Assembly: GCA_004298065.1 (NCBI GenBank)
Contig: SCRL01000041.1
Span: 1-64,000 of the forward strand
Length of the DNA stretch: 64,000 nt
Direction: 5' to 3'
From: Gammaproteobacteria bacterium
GTDB taxonomy: Bacteria; Pseudomonadota; Gammaproteobacteria; Acidiferrobacterales; Sulfurifustaceae
Shown here: piece by piece, positions 1-11,695 of the stretch
How positions within the stretch are numbered: the stretch's first letter is position 1
Layout: the number at the start of each line of letters is the position of its first letter
Notes under the pieces: generated by a model
Databases searched by the model: none
Seen by the model: the letters and a program-made list of their open reading frames with translations, nothing else
Told to the model about the DNA's origin: nothing
Translations under genes and position numbers: made by a program

Positions 1-1104
<1,104 letters not shown>

Positions 1105-1111
1105 CCTGAAG

Positions 1112-1135
1112 AACCCCGCCCCGCGCGGGGTTTTT
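1112..1135 (+). terminator. Rho-independent terminator after clpX
   Basis: AACCCCG and CGGGGTT form a GC-rich stem with a short loop, followed directly by a T run. It sits 8 bases after the clpX stop and separates clpX from the independently promoted lon gene. Confidence 0.85.
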
Positions 1136-1211
1136 CATATTCGTCTTTTTCCCTTTCATTCAAACGCTTCGACCGCCGGCCGGTGTCGCCGGTTGTCCGG
1201 CAATGTCTGTG

Positions 1212-1239
1212 TTGAAATCGCCATTCCCAGGCCCCACAC
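1212..1239 (+). promoter_or_regulatory. Putative sigma-32 heat-shock promoter of lon
   Basis: TTGAAA at 1212-1217 and CCCCACAC at 1232-1239 are 14 bases apart, close to the RpoH consensus (CTTGAA, then CCCCAT-type -10). Transcription would start near 1247, about 25 bases before the lon ATG. Heat-shock control of lon is established in enterobacteria, so the match is in the expected place. Confidence 0.65.
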
Positions 1240-1271
1240 TGTAACCAAAGGTTCACCTGACAGAGAGTGAC

Positions 1272-3710
<2,439 letters not shown>

Positions 3711-3752
3711 CGACGATCGTTGCAACAAGCATGCGACGCAAGTCGCAGGTGG

Positions 3753-3788
3753 TGGCGTCGCTTCCTTTGCGGGAACGACGCCATTTTT
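3753..3788 (+). terminator. Rho-independent terminator after lon
   Basis: TGGCGTCG (3753-3760) pairs perfectly with CGACGCCA (3776-3783) across a 15-base loop, followed by ATTTTTGTTTT. It ends the lon transcript before the hup promoter. Confidence 0.85.
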
Positions 3789-3856
3789 GTTTTCATCGCG
3801 CTCTGCAAATTCCACGCCGACTTGTTGTTCGCCGCACGGCCACTCCGTTTTCCGTG

Positions 3857-3885
3857 TTGACACGTCATGGTCACACTTGTATATA
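3857..3885 (+). promoter_or_regulatory. Sigma-70 promoter of the HU gene
   Basis: TTGACA (3857-3862) and TATATA (3880-3885) are separated by exactly 17 bases. The start would be near 3892, giving a leader of about 80 bases before the HU gene. Such a near-consensus promoter suits a very abundant nucleoid protein. Confidence 0.8.
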
Positions 3886-3970
3886 GGCCGTGCGCGTGCC
3901 GGGGAAAGGCGCGCTGCGCTTCACCGCAGTTCCGTTCTTCCATCACCATGACGAACAGAGGGGATGCAAC

Positions 3971-4243
3971 GTGAACAAGACCGAGCTCATTGACAAAGTC
4001 GCGGTATCCACCGATCTCAGCAAGGCCGCTGCCACGCGCGCGGTCGAGGCCGTGCTCGATGCCATCACCAGCAGTCTGCGTACCGGTGACAGCATCACGC
4101 TCTCCGGCTTCGGCACGTTTTCCGTGAGCAACCGTTCCGCGCGCACCGGTCGCAACCCGCGCACGGGCGAGGCCATCACCATCGCCGCGTCCAAGAGTCC
4201 CAAATTCAAGGCTGGCAAAGGCCTGAGGGATGCCGTAAACTAG
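3971..4243 (+). CDS. hupB: HU-family DNA-binding protein
   Basis: The 90-residue product begins [20 protein letters not shown] and carries the HU beta-arm signature around [10 protein letters not shown], with a C-terminal [15 protein letters not shown] dimers bend and coat DNA in the nucleoid. The GTG start at 3971 is chosen because a purine-rich site (AGAGGGG) lies 8 bases upstream and the protein then matches the family length. The frame stays open upstream to 3890 but that part has no HU similarity. lon-hup is a classic proteobacterial order; the gene has its own strong promoter. Confidence 0.95.
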   Translation: MNKTELIDKVAVSTDLSKAAATRAVEAVLDAITSSLRTGDSITLSGFGTFSVSNRSARTGRNPRTGEAITIAASKSPKFKAGKGLRDAVN

Positions 4244-4275
4244 CGCCCCCTGCGGGTGGCCTCTGCGCCACTCAC

Positions 4276-4350
4276 GGGTGCTTAGCTCAGCGGTAGAGCG
4301 TCGCCCTTACAAGGCGAATGTCGGGGGTTCGATCCCCTCAGCACCCACCA
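4276..4350 (+). tRNA. tRNA-Val (anticodon TAC)
   Basis: Acceptor GGGTGCT pairs with AGCACCC, followed by an encoded ACCA end. The D arm contains AGCTCAGCGGTAGAGC, the anticodon arm CGCCT-like stem has loop with TAC, and the T arm contains GGTTCGATCC. All arms fold canonically over 75 bases. Confidence 0.95.
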
Positions 4351-4362
4351 TCGCGGGAATCC

Positions 4363-4439
4363 GGAGCGGTAGTTCAGTCGGTTAGAATACCGGCCTGTCA
4401 CGCCGGGGGTCGCGGGTTCGAGTCCCGTCCGCTCCGCCA
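4363..4439 (+). tRNA. tRNA-Asp (anticodon GTC)
   Basis: Acceptor GGAGCGG pairs with CCGCTCC plus GCCA. The anticodon arm CGGCC-TGTCACG-CCGGG-type loop carries GTC, and the T arm contains GGGTTCGAGTCCC. It lies 12 bases after tRNA-Val, so the two are probably co-transcribed and end at the terminator that follows. Confidence 0.95.
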
Positions 4440-4446
4440 TGTTCAC

Positions 4447-4475
4447 AAAAGGCGAGGCCACATGGCCTCGCCTTT
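4447..4475 (+). terminator. Rho-independent terminator of the tRNA-Val/tRNA-Asp unit
   Basis: AAAAGGCGAGGCCA and TGGCCTCGCCTTTT form a long perfect stem with a two-base loop, followed by TGTTTTTTT. The A tract on the left means it can also act on the other strand. Confidence 0.9.
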
Positions 4476-4563
4476 TTGTTTTTTTGATTACAAAATCGAA
4501 TGTCTTTGAATTAATCCTGTTAATCCTGTGCATTTTTTTGGTTTTCATTTAGAGTAACCGCCC

Positions 4564-6117
4564 ATGCTCGCCACTATCCACGAGAAAGTAAAAGGTATCG
4601 TTGCCGCCATTGTTCTGTTCCTGGTCGGCGTTCCGTTCATCCTCTGGGGCATTAATTCCTATTTCGAAAACGGCCCATCGTTGAGCGTCGCCAAGATCGA
4701 CGGCGAGCCCATCACCCAGCGCGATTACCGCGCGGCCCTCGAACAATTCCGTGGGCGCATCGACCCGAAAACGGCGGAGAGCGCTCCGTTCAAGCAGTTG
4801 GTGCTGGACGGGCTCATCGAGCAGCAATTGCTGCTGCGCGACGTCGAGGCTCGTGGATTCCGTGTCGGCGATACTGCGCTTGCCGGCTATATCCGCCAGC
4901 TTCCTTACTTCCAGCGCAACGGCCAATTCGATCCGCAGCTTTATGACGGCCTGCTGCGGCGCGAAGGTATCGGTGTGCAGGAATTCGAACGCCGCCTGCG
5001 CGGCGAGATCATTACCGGTCAGGTTCAGGGCGGTCTGACGGGCAGCGGTTTCGTCACCGAGGCCGACGCACTGACGCTCGCACGCCTGCTGCGCCAGGAG
5101 CGCGACGTCGCCCATACCCTCGTTCGCACCGAGCCGCTCGCAGCGCGCGCGGCCGTGACCGCGGCGGAAATCGAGCAGCACTACACATCGCAGGGCGACC
5201 GTTACCAGTCGCCGGAGCAGATGCGGGTCGAATACGTCCGTCTGTCAGCGGACGAACTGGCCAGGAAAATCACGCCGAGCGAGGACGAGTTGCGCAAGGC
5301 GCATGCCGATGAAGGCGCCAAGGTCGCGTTCGAAAAACGCCGCGCGGAGCTGCTCAAGCAGGTGCGCGCGCGCAAGGCCGAGGAGCGTCTGTTCGAACTG
5401 ACCGAACGGTTCCAGACACTGGCGTACGAGCACCCCGACAGTCTGGGGCCCGCGGCCGAGGCGCTGGGCGCGACGGTGCAGAAGAGCGATTGGTTCACGC
5501 GTGCAGGGGGCGACGGCATCGCCAGCTCGCCGCGCGTAGTCGAAGCGGCGTTCGGTCAGGAAGTGCTGAGCCAGGGTCGTAACAGCGACCCGGTCGAGGT
5601 AAAACCCGGCGAGTTCGTCGCCGTGCGCCGGTTTGAGCACCGGCCGGCGACGCGCCGGCCGCTTGCTGAGGTGCGCGCCCAGATCGAACGACAGCTGAAG
5701 CAGCAGAAGGCGGAAGCGGAGGCCCTGCGCATCGCGCAGGAAATGCTCCAGGCCTTGCGTGGCGGCGCCTCGCTCGCTGCGTTGGCGCCGAAGCACGGGC
5801 TCACGGTTCAGACGGCAAAAGCGATCACGCGCGAAAAATTGAACGGAATCGACCCGCGTGTAGCCGAAGCGGCATTCCGCGCGCCGCGCCCGGCGGCTGG
5901 CAAACCGGTCTTCGGCAGCGCGGTGCTCGGCAGTCAGGGCGTGGCGGTGTTCGCGCTGACGCGCGTCGCCGATATCGAGCCGGCGACTGCGGATGCGGCG
6001 CTGAAGGAAAAAGCGCGGCGCTTGCTGTTACAGCACCGCGGCGGCGATTATTACGCGATGTACCGCGCCGGCCTCAAGCAGAAGGGTGAGATCAAGGTCT
6101 TCGCCGACCGGCTTTAA
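4564..6117 (+). CDS. ppiD: PpiD-like periplasmic chaperone lacking the parvulin domain
   Basis: The 517-residue protein starts with a PpiD-type anchor: a short cytoplasmic end, one membrane helix (about 12-33), then the SurA-N/PpiD periplasmic domain with IDGEPITQRDY. Canonical PpiD is about 620 residues and has a parvulin peptidyl-prolyl isomerase domain in the middle. Here, just after ITPSEDELRKAHADEG (about 236-251), the sequence passes directly into the helix that normally follows the isomerase domain (FEKRRAELLKQVRARKAEER). The missing length, about 100 residues, equals one parvulin domain. The rest of the C-terminal half is intact with no frameshift. Family role: chaperone of exported proteins at the SecYEG exit. 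The next gene, fabI, is convergent with only 3 bases between stops. Confidence 0.88.
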   Translation: MLATIHEKVKGIVAAIVLFLVGVPFILWGINSYFENGPSLSVAKIDGEPITQRDYRAALEQFRGRIDPKTAESAPFKQLVLDGLIEQQLLLRDVEARGFRVGDTALAGYIRQLPYFQRNGQFDPQLYDGLLRREGIGVQEFERRLRGEIITGQVQGGLTGSGFVTEADALTLARLLRQERDVAHTLVRTEPLAARAAVTAAEIEQHYTSQGDRYQSPEQMRVEYVRLSADELARKITPSEDELRKAHADEGAKVAFEKRRAELLKQVRARKAEERLFELTERFQTLAYEHPDSLGPAAEALGATVQKSDWFTRAGGDGIASSPRVVEAAFGQEVLSQGRNSDPVEVKPGEFVAVRRFEHRPATRRPLAEVRAQIERQLKQQKAEAEALRIAQEMLQALRGGASLAALAPKHGLTVQTAKAITREKLNGIDPRVAEAAFRAPRPAAGKPVFGSAVLGSQGVAVFALTRVADIEPATADAALKEKARRLLLQHRGGDYYAMYRAGLKQKGEIKVFADRL

Positions 6118-6120
6118 AAC

Positions 6121-6921
6121 CTAACTCAGCAACTGGGTGTAGTTCAGGCCGATGGCAACGGTGTTGAAACCGCCGTCCACGTACATGATCTCGCCGGTGA
6201 TACCGGAGGCGAGGTCGGAGCACAGGAACGCTGCCGCATTGCCCACCTCGTCGATGGTCACACCGCGCCCGAGCGGCGCCATCTTGTCGTTGTAATCCAG
6301 CAGCTTCTTGAAATCGGTGATGCCCGACGCCGCGAGCGTGCGGATCGGTCCGGCGGAGATGGCGTTCACGCGCGTACCCTCCGGCCCGAGTGCCTGGGCG
6401 AGGTAGCGCACGTTGGCCTCGAGGCTCGCCTTGGCCAGTCCCATGATGTTGTAGTTCGGCACCGAGCGTTCGGCGCCGATGTACGTGAGCGTCAGCACCG
6501 CGCCGTTGCGCCCCTGCATCATGCTGCGTCCGGTCTTGGCCAGCGCCGCGAGGCTATAGGAGCTGATCTCATGGGCGATACGAAACCCCTCGCGGGTGGT
6601 CACGTCCACGTAGTTGCCGGCCAGCTCTTCGCGCGGGGCGAATGCCACCGAGTGGATAATAATGTCGAGGCCATCCCAATAATCGTCGAGGCGCGTGAAC
6701 ACCGCCTCGATTTGCTCGTCGCTCGCCACGTCGCAGGGGAGCACAATGTCAGACTGGGTCTGTTGCGCGAGCTTCTCCACCCGCTCCTTGAGCTTGTCGT
6801 TCTGGTAGGTATAGCCGATCTCGGCGCCCTCCCGATGAAGGGCCTTGGCAATGCCCCAGGCGATGGATCGGTCGCCCGCGACGCCAACAACGAGCGCGCG
6901 TTTTCCAGCCAGAAATCCCAT
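6121..6921 (-). CDS. fabI: Enoyl-[acyl-carrier-protein] reductase (NADH), FabI
   Basis: The 266-residue short-chain-dehydrogenase-like enzyme begins [20 protein letters not shown], which is the FabI nucleotide-binding start. The catalytic set is present in [18 protein letters not shown] (Tyr, Tyr and Lys with FabI spacing). FabI reduces the trans-2-enoyl group on acyl-carrier protein in the last step of each round of fatty-acid elongation and is the target of triclosan-type inhibitors. It is transcribed leftward, convergent with ppiD, and its 5' end faces the ABC importer genes across about 220 bases. Confidence 0.97.
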   Translation of the reverse strand: MGFLAGKRALVVGVAGDRSIAWGIAKALHREGAEIGYTYQNDKLKERVEKLAQQTQSDIVLPCDVASDEQIEAVFTRLDDYWDGLDIIIHSVAFAPREELAGNYVDVTTREGFRIAHEISSYSLAALAKTGRSMMQGRNGAVLTLTYIGAERSVPNYNIMGLAKASLEANVRYLAQALGPEGTRVNAISAGPIRTLAASGITDFKKLLDYNDKMAPLGRGVTIDEVGNAAAFLCSDLASGITGEIMYVDGGFNTVAIGLNYTQLLS

Positions 6922-7143
6922 TTTATTGCTCTCCGTTCGACGGTGTGTTTTTGATTCGGTTGGAGGCTAGGTGTTGTGCTGTCGCCGCACCCAGCAGTTT
7001 CGGGCGCTACAGTAGCGAAAATCGCCCGCGGCGGAAAGAGGGTTCACTACGGTCGTTCTGGTATATTTACCTGGATTTTCCCGATCAGCGGCGGTGACGC
7101 GTCTCGTCCGGTGGATGTGTCCGACCCTTTGCGTGGAGCAGTC

Positions 7144-9321
7144 ATGAAATACGGCGTCCGGGCGCGGCAGTTCCTTGCCGTGGTATTGGTCGTGACCGCT
7201 GTTCCGGCAATGGCGGCGTGGAACAACCCCTATCCGGCGGCCGATACCGGCAAGAACATCCTCTATTCGGCCTTCCGCGAGCGCCCCAAGCACCTCGATC
7301 CGGCGCGCGCCTACAGTTCGAACGAATACGAGTTCATCGCGCAGATTTACGAGCCGCCGTTCCAGTATCACTACCTCAAACGGCCCTACACACTCGTGCC
7401 ATTAACGGCGACGGCGGTGCCGGAGCCGAAGTTCCTGGATCGACAGGGGAAGCCGCTGCCGCGCAACGCGCCGGCGTCGGCCATCGCCTACAGCGTGTAC
7501 GAAATCCGCATACGCCCCGGCATCCGTTATCAGCCGCATCCGGCGTTTGCGCACGACGACAAGAGTGAGTACCGGTACCACGCGTTGACAGAGCGCGATC
7601 TCGCCGGTCGTTACACCGTCGCCGATTTTCCACACACCGACACGCGCGAGCTGATCGCCGCCGACTACGTCTACCAGATCAAGCGTCTGGCGCACCCGAG
7701 GCTGCACTCGCCGGTCCAGAGCGTGATGAACGATTACATCGTCGGCCTGCGCGATTACGCCAAGACGCTCAAGCAGGCGCACGACAAGGTCGCCGGTGGG
7801 CGCGAGGAAGGCGTATTCCTGGACCTGCGGAACTACCCGCTAGCAGGCGCGCAGGAGGTGGATCGTTATACCTATCGCGTGACTATCCACGGTAAGTACC
7901 CGCAGTTACTTTACTGGATGGCGATGCCGTTCTTCGCACCTATGCCGTGGGAAGCCGATCGTTTTTTCAGCCAGCCAGGCATGGCAGCGAAGAATCTCAC
8001 GCTCGACTGGTATCCGGTAGGCACCGGCGCTTACATGCTCATGGAGAACAACCCCAACCGACGCATGGTGCTGGAGCGCAATCCGAACTATCACGACGAA
8101 CGGTACCCGGCCGAAGGCGAAGCAGGGGACGTAGAGAAAGGATTGTTACGCGACGCCGGCGAGCCGTTGCCATTCGTGGACAAGGTCGTGTTCAGCCTGG
8201 AGAAGGAGAGCATCCCGTACTGGGCCAAATTTCTGCAGGGCTATTACGATCGCTCGGGCGTGCTCGCCGAGTCATTCGATCAGGCGATCAAGTTCACCGG
8301 TAGCGGCGATACCGACGTGAGCGACGAGATGAAGGAAAAGGGCATCCGCCTGCTCACCAGCATCGCTCCATCGACCTACTATATGGGTTTCAACATGCTC
8401 GATCCGGTGGTCGGCGGTTACACCGAGCGCGCACGTAAATTGCGGCAGGCCGTCTCCATCGCCGTCGACTACGAAGAACAGATTTCAATCTTCCGCAACG
8501 GACGCGGCATTCCCGCTCAGGGCATCCTGCCGCCCGGGATTTTTGGTTACGAAGAGGGCTGTGCCGGCGTTAATCCTTACATTTACGACTGTGTGAACGG
8601 CCAGCTGCGGCGCAAGCCAATTGAGGCCGCGCGCAAGTTGCTGGCCGAGGCCGGCTATCCTAACGGCGTGGATGAAAAATCCGGCAAGCCGCTATTGCTG
8701 TACTTCGACACGCCGGCCATCGGGCCGGAAGAGAAGGCGCAGCTCGACTGGACACGCAAACAATTCGCCAAGCTCAACATCCAGCTCGTGGTGCGCGCCA
8801 CCGACTACAACCGTTTTCAGGAGAAGATGCGCAAGGGTGATGCGCAAATCTTTATCTGGGGCTGGAACGCCGACTACCCGGACCCGGAGAATTTCCTGTT
8901 CCTGCTCTACGGTCCGAACGCGCGCGTCGGGCACGACGGCGAAAACACGGCCAACTACCAGAATACCGAGTTCGACCGGCTGTTCGAGCGCGTGAAGAAC
9001 ATGGACAATGGTCCCGAACGTCTTTTCCTCATCCGCCAGGCGATGGCGATCGCGCGCCGCGACGCGCCCTGGCTCTGGGGCGTGCATCCCAAGCAATTCC
9101 TGCTTGAGCATGTCTGGGTCGCCAATGCCAAGCCGCACAATATGGCTAATAACACGCTCAAGTACCTGCGTGTCGACCCCGCCCTGCGTGCTGGGCAGCG
9201 CGAGGCTTGGAACCGGCCGGTGGCGTGGCCATTCGTTGTCGTGGCTGTACTGTTGGTGGGCGGCGTGGTGCCGGCGTTTATTGCGTGGCGGAGGCGTGAG
9301 AAGAAGGGCGCAACCGAATGA
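7144..9321 (+). CDS. Peptide-type ABC transporter substrate-binding protein with C-terminal membrane anchor
   Basis: The protein of 725 residues is a family-5 extracellular solute-binding protein (OppA/DppA/YejA class). The start at 7144 is chosen because it gives a clean signal peptide (KYGVRARQFLAVVLVVTAVP with cleavage after AMA, about residue 24); the frame opens upstream at 6976 without a credible start. Family features include ILYSAFRERPKHLDPARAY near the N terminus and FIWGWNADYPDPENFLFLLY near residue 580. Unusually, the last 35 residues form a membrane helix (about 694-714) followed by RRREKKGATE, so the protein would be tethered in the inner membrane. Its ATGA overlap with the next permease gene marks an operon of four. 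The substrate is probably oligopeptides but is not proven. Confidence 0.88.
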   Translation: MKYGVRARQFLAVVLVVTAVPAMAAWNNPYPAADTGKNILYSAFRERPKHLDPARAYSSNEYEFIAQIYEPPFQYHYLKRPYTLVPLTATAVPEPKFLDRQGKPLPRNAPASAIAYSVYEIRIRPGIRYQPHPAFAHDDKSEYRYHALTERDLAGRYTVADFPHTDTRELIAADYVYQIKRLAHPRLHSPVQSVMNDYIVGLRDYAKTLKQAHDKVAGGREEGVFLDLRNYPLAGAQEVDRYTYRVTIHGKYPQLLYWMAMPFFAPMPWEADRFFSQPGMAAKNLTLDWYPVGTGAYMLMENNPNRRMVLERNPNYHDERYPAEGEAGDVEKGLLRDAGEPLPFVDKVVFSLEKESIPYWAKFLQGYYDRSGVLAESFDQAIKFTGSGDTDVSDEMKEKGIRLLTSIAPSTYYMGFNMLDPVVGGYTERARKLRQAVSIAVDYEEQISIFRNGRGIPAQGILPPGIFGYEEGCAGVNPYIYDCVNGQLRRKPIEAARKLLAEAGYPNGVDEKSGKPLLLYFDTPAIGPEEKAQLDWTRKQFAKLNIQLVVRATDYNRFQEKMRKGDAQIFIWGWNADYPDPENFLFLLYGPNARVGHDGENTANYQNTEFDRLFERVKNMDNGPERLFLIRQAMAIARRDAPWLWGVHPKQFLLEHVWVANAKPHNMANNTLKYLRVDPALRAGQREAWNRPVAWPFVVVAVLLVGGVVPAFIAWRRREKKGATE

Positions 9322-10298
9322 TTGCCTACATCATCCGCCGCCTGCTGTACGCCATTCCGATCCTGATCGGCGTAAACCTCATCACGTTCGCGCTGTTCTT
9401 CTTCGTCAACAGCCCGGACGACATGGCGCGCATCCACCTGGGCGTGAAGCGCGTCACGCCCGAAGCGATCGCCAAATGGAAGGCCGACCGCGGCTACGAC
9501 AAGCCGCTGGTGTACAACACCGACGCACCGGGGTTGGCCAAAGCCACCGATACCATCTTCTACCGACACTCGCTCAAGCTGTTCGTGCTCGACTTTGGCC
9601 GCTCGGACGAGGGCCGCGACATCTATTACGACATCACGAACCGCATGTGGCCGAGCCTCGCCATCGCGCTCCCGACGTTCCTTGTAGGTATCCTGGTGTA
9701 CGTGACCTTCGCCCTGCTGCTGGCATTCTTCCGTGGCAGCTATCTCGATGCCGGCGGGGTAGTGGTGTGTGTCGTGCTCATGTCCATCTCGACGCTGTTC
9801 TACGTCATCGGCGGCCAGTACCTCGTGAGCAAGCTGCTGCATCTGGTACCGATTTCGGGCTATGACGATAGCGGTTGGCTCGCATTTAAATTCCTGACAC
9901 TGCCGGTGGCGGTGGGCGTGGTCAGCGCCATCGGTGCCAACACGCGTCTGTACCGCACGTTCTTCCTGGAGGAGATCGGCAAGGACTACGTGCGCACGGC
10001 GCGCGCCAAGGGACTGTCCGAGGCGCGCGTGCTGTTCCGGCACGTGTTGCAGAACGCCATGATCCCGATTCTGACCGGCGTGGTCGTGGTCATTCCGCTG
10101 CTCTTCATCGGCAGCCTGATCATGGAGTCGTTCTTCGGCATTCCGGGGCTCGGCAGTTACACCATCGACGCCATCCATTCGCAGGACTTCGCCATCGTCC
10201 GCGCCATGGTGTTCCTCGGCTCGGTGTTGTACATCGTTGGCCTGATCCTCACGGATCTCAGCTATACGCTGGTGGACCCGCGGGTGCGGTTAGAATAG
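9318..10298 (+). CDS. ABC transporter permease, OppB/DppB/YejB type
   Basis: The 326-residue membrane protein begins MIAYIIRRLLYAIPILIGVN, the usual OppB N-terminal helix. It has about six membrane segments and the EAA loop YVRTARAKGLSEARVLFRHV that docks on the ATPase. The loop between helices 1 and 2 (DKPLVYNTDAPGLAK) is long and periplasmic, as in the YejB branch. The start codon overlaps the stop of the binding-protein gene by 4 bases. It pairs with the following permease to form the channel. Confidence 0.92.
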   Translation: MIAYIIRRLLYAIPILIGVNLITFALFFFVNSPDDMARIHLGVKRVTPEAIAKWKADRGYDKPLVYNTDAPGLAKATDTIFYRHSLKLFVLDFGRSDEGRDIYYDITNRMWPSLAIALPTFLVGILVYVTFALLLAFFRGSYLDAGGVVVCVVLMSISTLFYVIGGQYLVSKLLHLVPISGYDDSGWLAFKFLTLPVAVGVVSAIGANTRLYRTFFLEEIGKDYVRTARAKGLSEARVLFRHVLQNAMIPILTGVVVVIPLLFIGSLIMESFFGIPGLGSYTIDAIHSQDFAIVRAMVFLGSVLYIVGLILTDLSYTLVDPRVRLE

Positions 10299-10306
10299 GG
10301 GCGCGC

Positions 10307-11695
10307 ATGCCGATCCAGCCGGTTTTTCTCTGGACTGACGTGCTGATTTACGTCCTGCTCGCCGCCGCCGTCGGCTTCGGGCTTTACGCCTCGCGCCACG
10401 AGCATCTGCGCACGCCGTGGCGTCAGGTGGCACGCCGGCCAATGGCCATGGCCGCCGCCGTGGTGCTTGCCGCCTACGTTGGTACAGGCCTGCTCGACTC
10501 GATTCACTTCCGTGAACGGCTACCCGATCAGACACAATATTCTGCCGAGGTGCAGAGCGTGCTCGACCGGTTGCTGCACCCGTTACGCGCGCGTGTGGAG
10601 ACGACCTATTCGGCGCCGTTCGCTGCTACGGCTTATGCGAAGGAAACCGTGGAGCATCCGGACGGGCGTCGCACGCGCGAGTATCCACGCCTTAGATATG
10701 GCGGCGCGCATCTGGTCGATGCCGCCGGCGCCACGCGCGATATCGCTCTGCGAGTGGTTACGGCAAGCGCCACCGCTTTGTTGGCATGGGCGGCGTTGAC
10801 GGCGATGTTCGTGCTCGCGTGGCGTGAAAAGGGTCAGGCGTTCCCCCTCGCGGTGCGACGGCTGGCGCGTGGCGACTCACCTGTTCCGTGGCGCACGGTC
10901 CTTGTCACCGTCGGCGTCCTGATTCTGCTCGTCGCCAACGCCGGCCATCTCTCGCTCTACTACCACGTGCTCGGCACCGATCAGGTGGGGCAGGATGTGC
11001 TGCTCAAATCCCTCAAGAGCGTGCGCACCGGGCTCGTCATCGGCACGCTTACCACGCTGGTCATGCTGCCGTTTGCGGTGCTGTTCGGGCTCATGGCCGG
11101 TTATTTTCGCGGCTGGGTGGACGATGTCATCCAGTACACCTACACGACGTTGAGCTCGATTCCGGGCGTGCTGCTCATCGCTGCTGCGATCCTGAGCCTG
11201 CAGGTGTACATGGCGAACCATCCGGAGAGCTTCGACAACGTGGTGGCGCGCGCCGACACGCGCTTGCTGTTCCTGTGCGTGATCCTGGGCGTCACGAGCT
11301 GGACGTCGTTGTGCCGGCTGTTGCGCGGCGAGGCGCTCAAGCTGCGCGAAGCGGATTACGTGCAGGCGGCGCAGGCGCTCGGCGCGAGCCACGGCTGGGT
11401 GCTGGCGCGCCACCTGTTTCCGAACGTGATGCACGTCGTGCTCATCACCGTGGTGCTGGATTTCTCCGGCCTCGTGTTGGCCGAGGCGGTGTTGTCGTAC
11501 GTCGGTGTCGGCGTAGACCCGAGCATGGATTCCTGGGGCAACATGATCAACAGCGCGCGCCTGGAGATGGCGCGCGAGCCGATGGTGTGGTGGAGCCTCG
11601 CCGCCGCGTTCCTGTTCATGTTCGCGCTGGTGCTCGCGGCGAATATGTTCGCGGATGCCGTGCGCGACGCATTCGACCCGAGGCTGCGCAAATGA
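10307..11695 (+). CDS. ABC transporter permease, OppC/YejE type, with long N-terminal extension
   Basis: This permease of 462 residues is much longer than standard OppC (about 300). The C-terminal 250 residues are the normal permease with the GTDQVGQDVLLKSLKS entry motif and the EAA loop EADYVQAAQALGASHGWVL. The first 200 residues add membrane helices (about 10-26, 45-62 and 147-168) and a soluble segment of about 85 residues (about 65-145) that is probably periplasmic. It starts 9 bases after the previous stop, and its own stop overlaps the ATPase start (ATGA). The extra segment may contact the anchored binding protein; that is inference. Confidence 0.88.
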   Translation: MPIQPVFLWTDVLIYVLLAAAVGFGLYASRHEHLRTPWRQVARRPMAMAAAVVLAAYVGTGLLDSIHFRERLPDQTQYSAEVQSVLDRLLHPLRARVETTYSAPFAATAYAKETVEHPDGRRTREYPRLRYGGAHLVDAAGATRDIALRVVTASATALLAWAALTAMFVLAWREKGQAFPLAVRRLARGDSPVPWRTVLVTVGVLILLVANAGHLSLYYHVLGTDQVGQDVLLKSLKSVRTGLVIGTLTTLVMLPFAVLFGLMAGYFRGWVDDVIQYTYTTLSSIPGVLLIAAAILSLQVYMANHPESFDNVVARADTRLLFLCVILGVTSWTSLCRLLRGEALKLREADYVQAAQALGASHGWVLARHLFPNVMHVVLITVVLDFSGLVLAEAVLSYVGVGVDPSMDSWGNMINSARLEMAREPMVWWSLAAAFLFMFALVLAANMFADAVRDAFDPRLRK

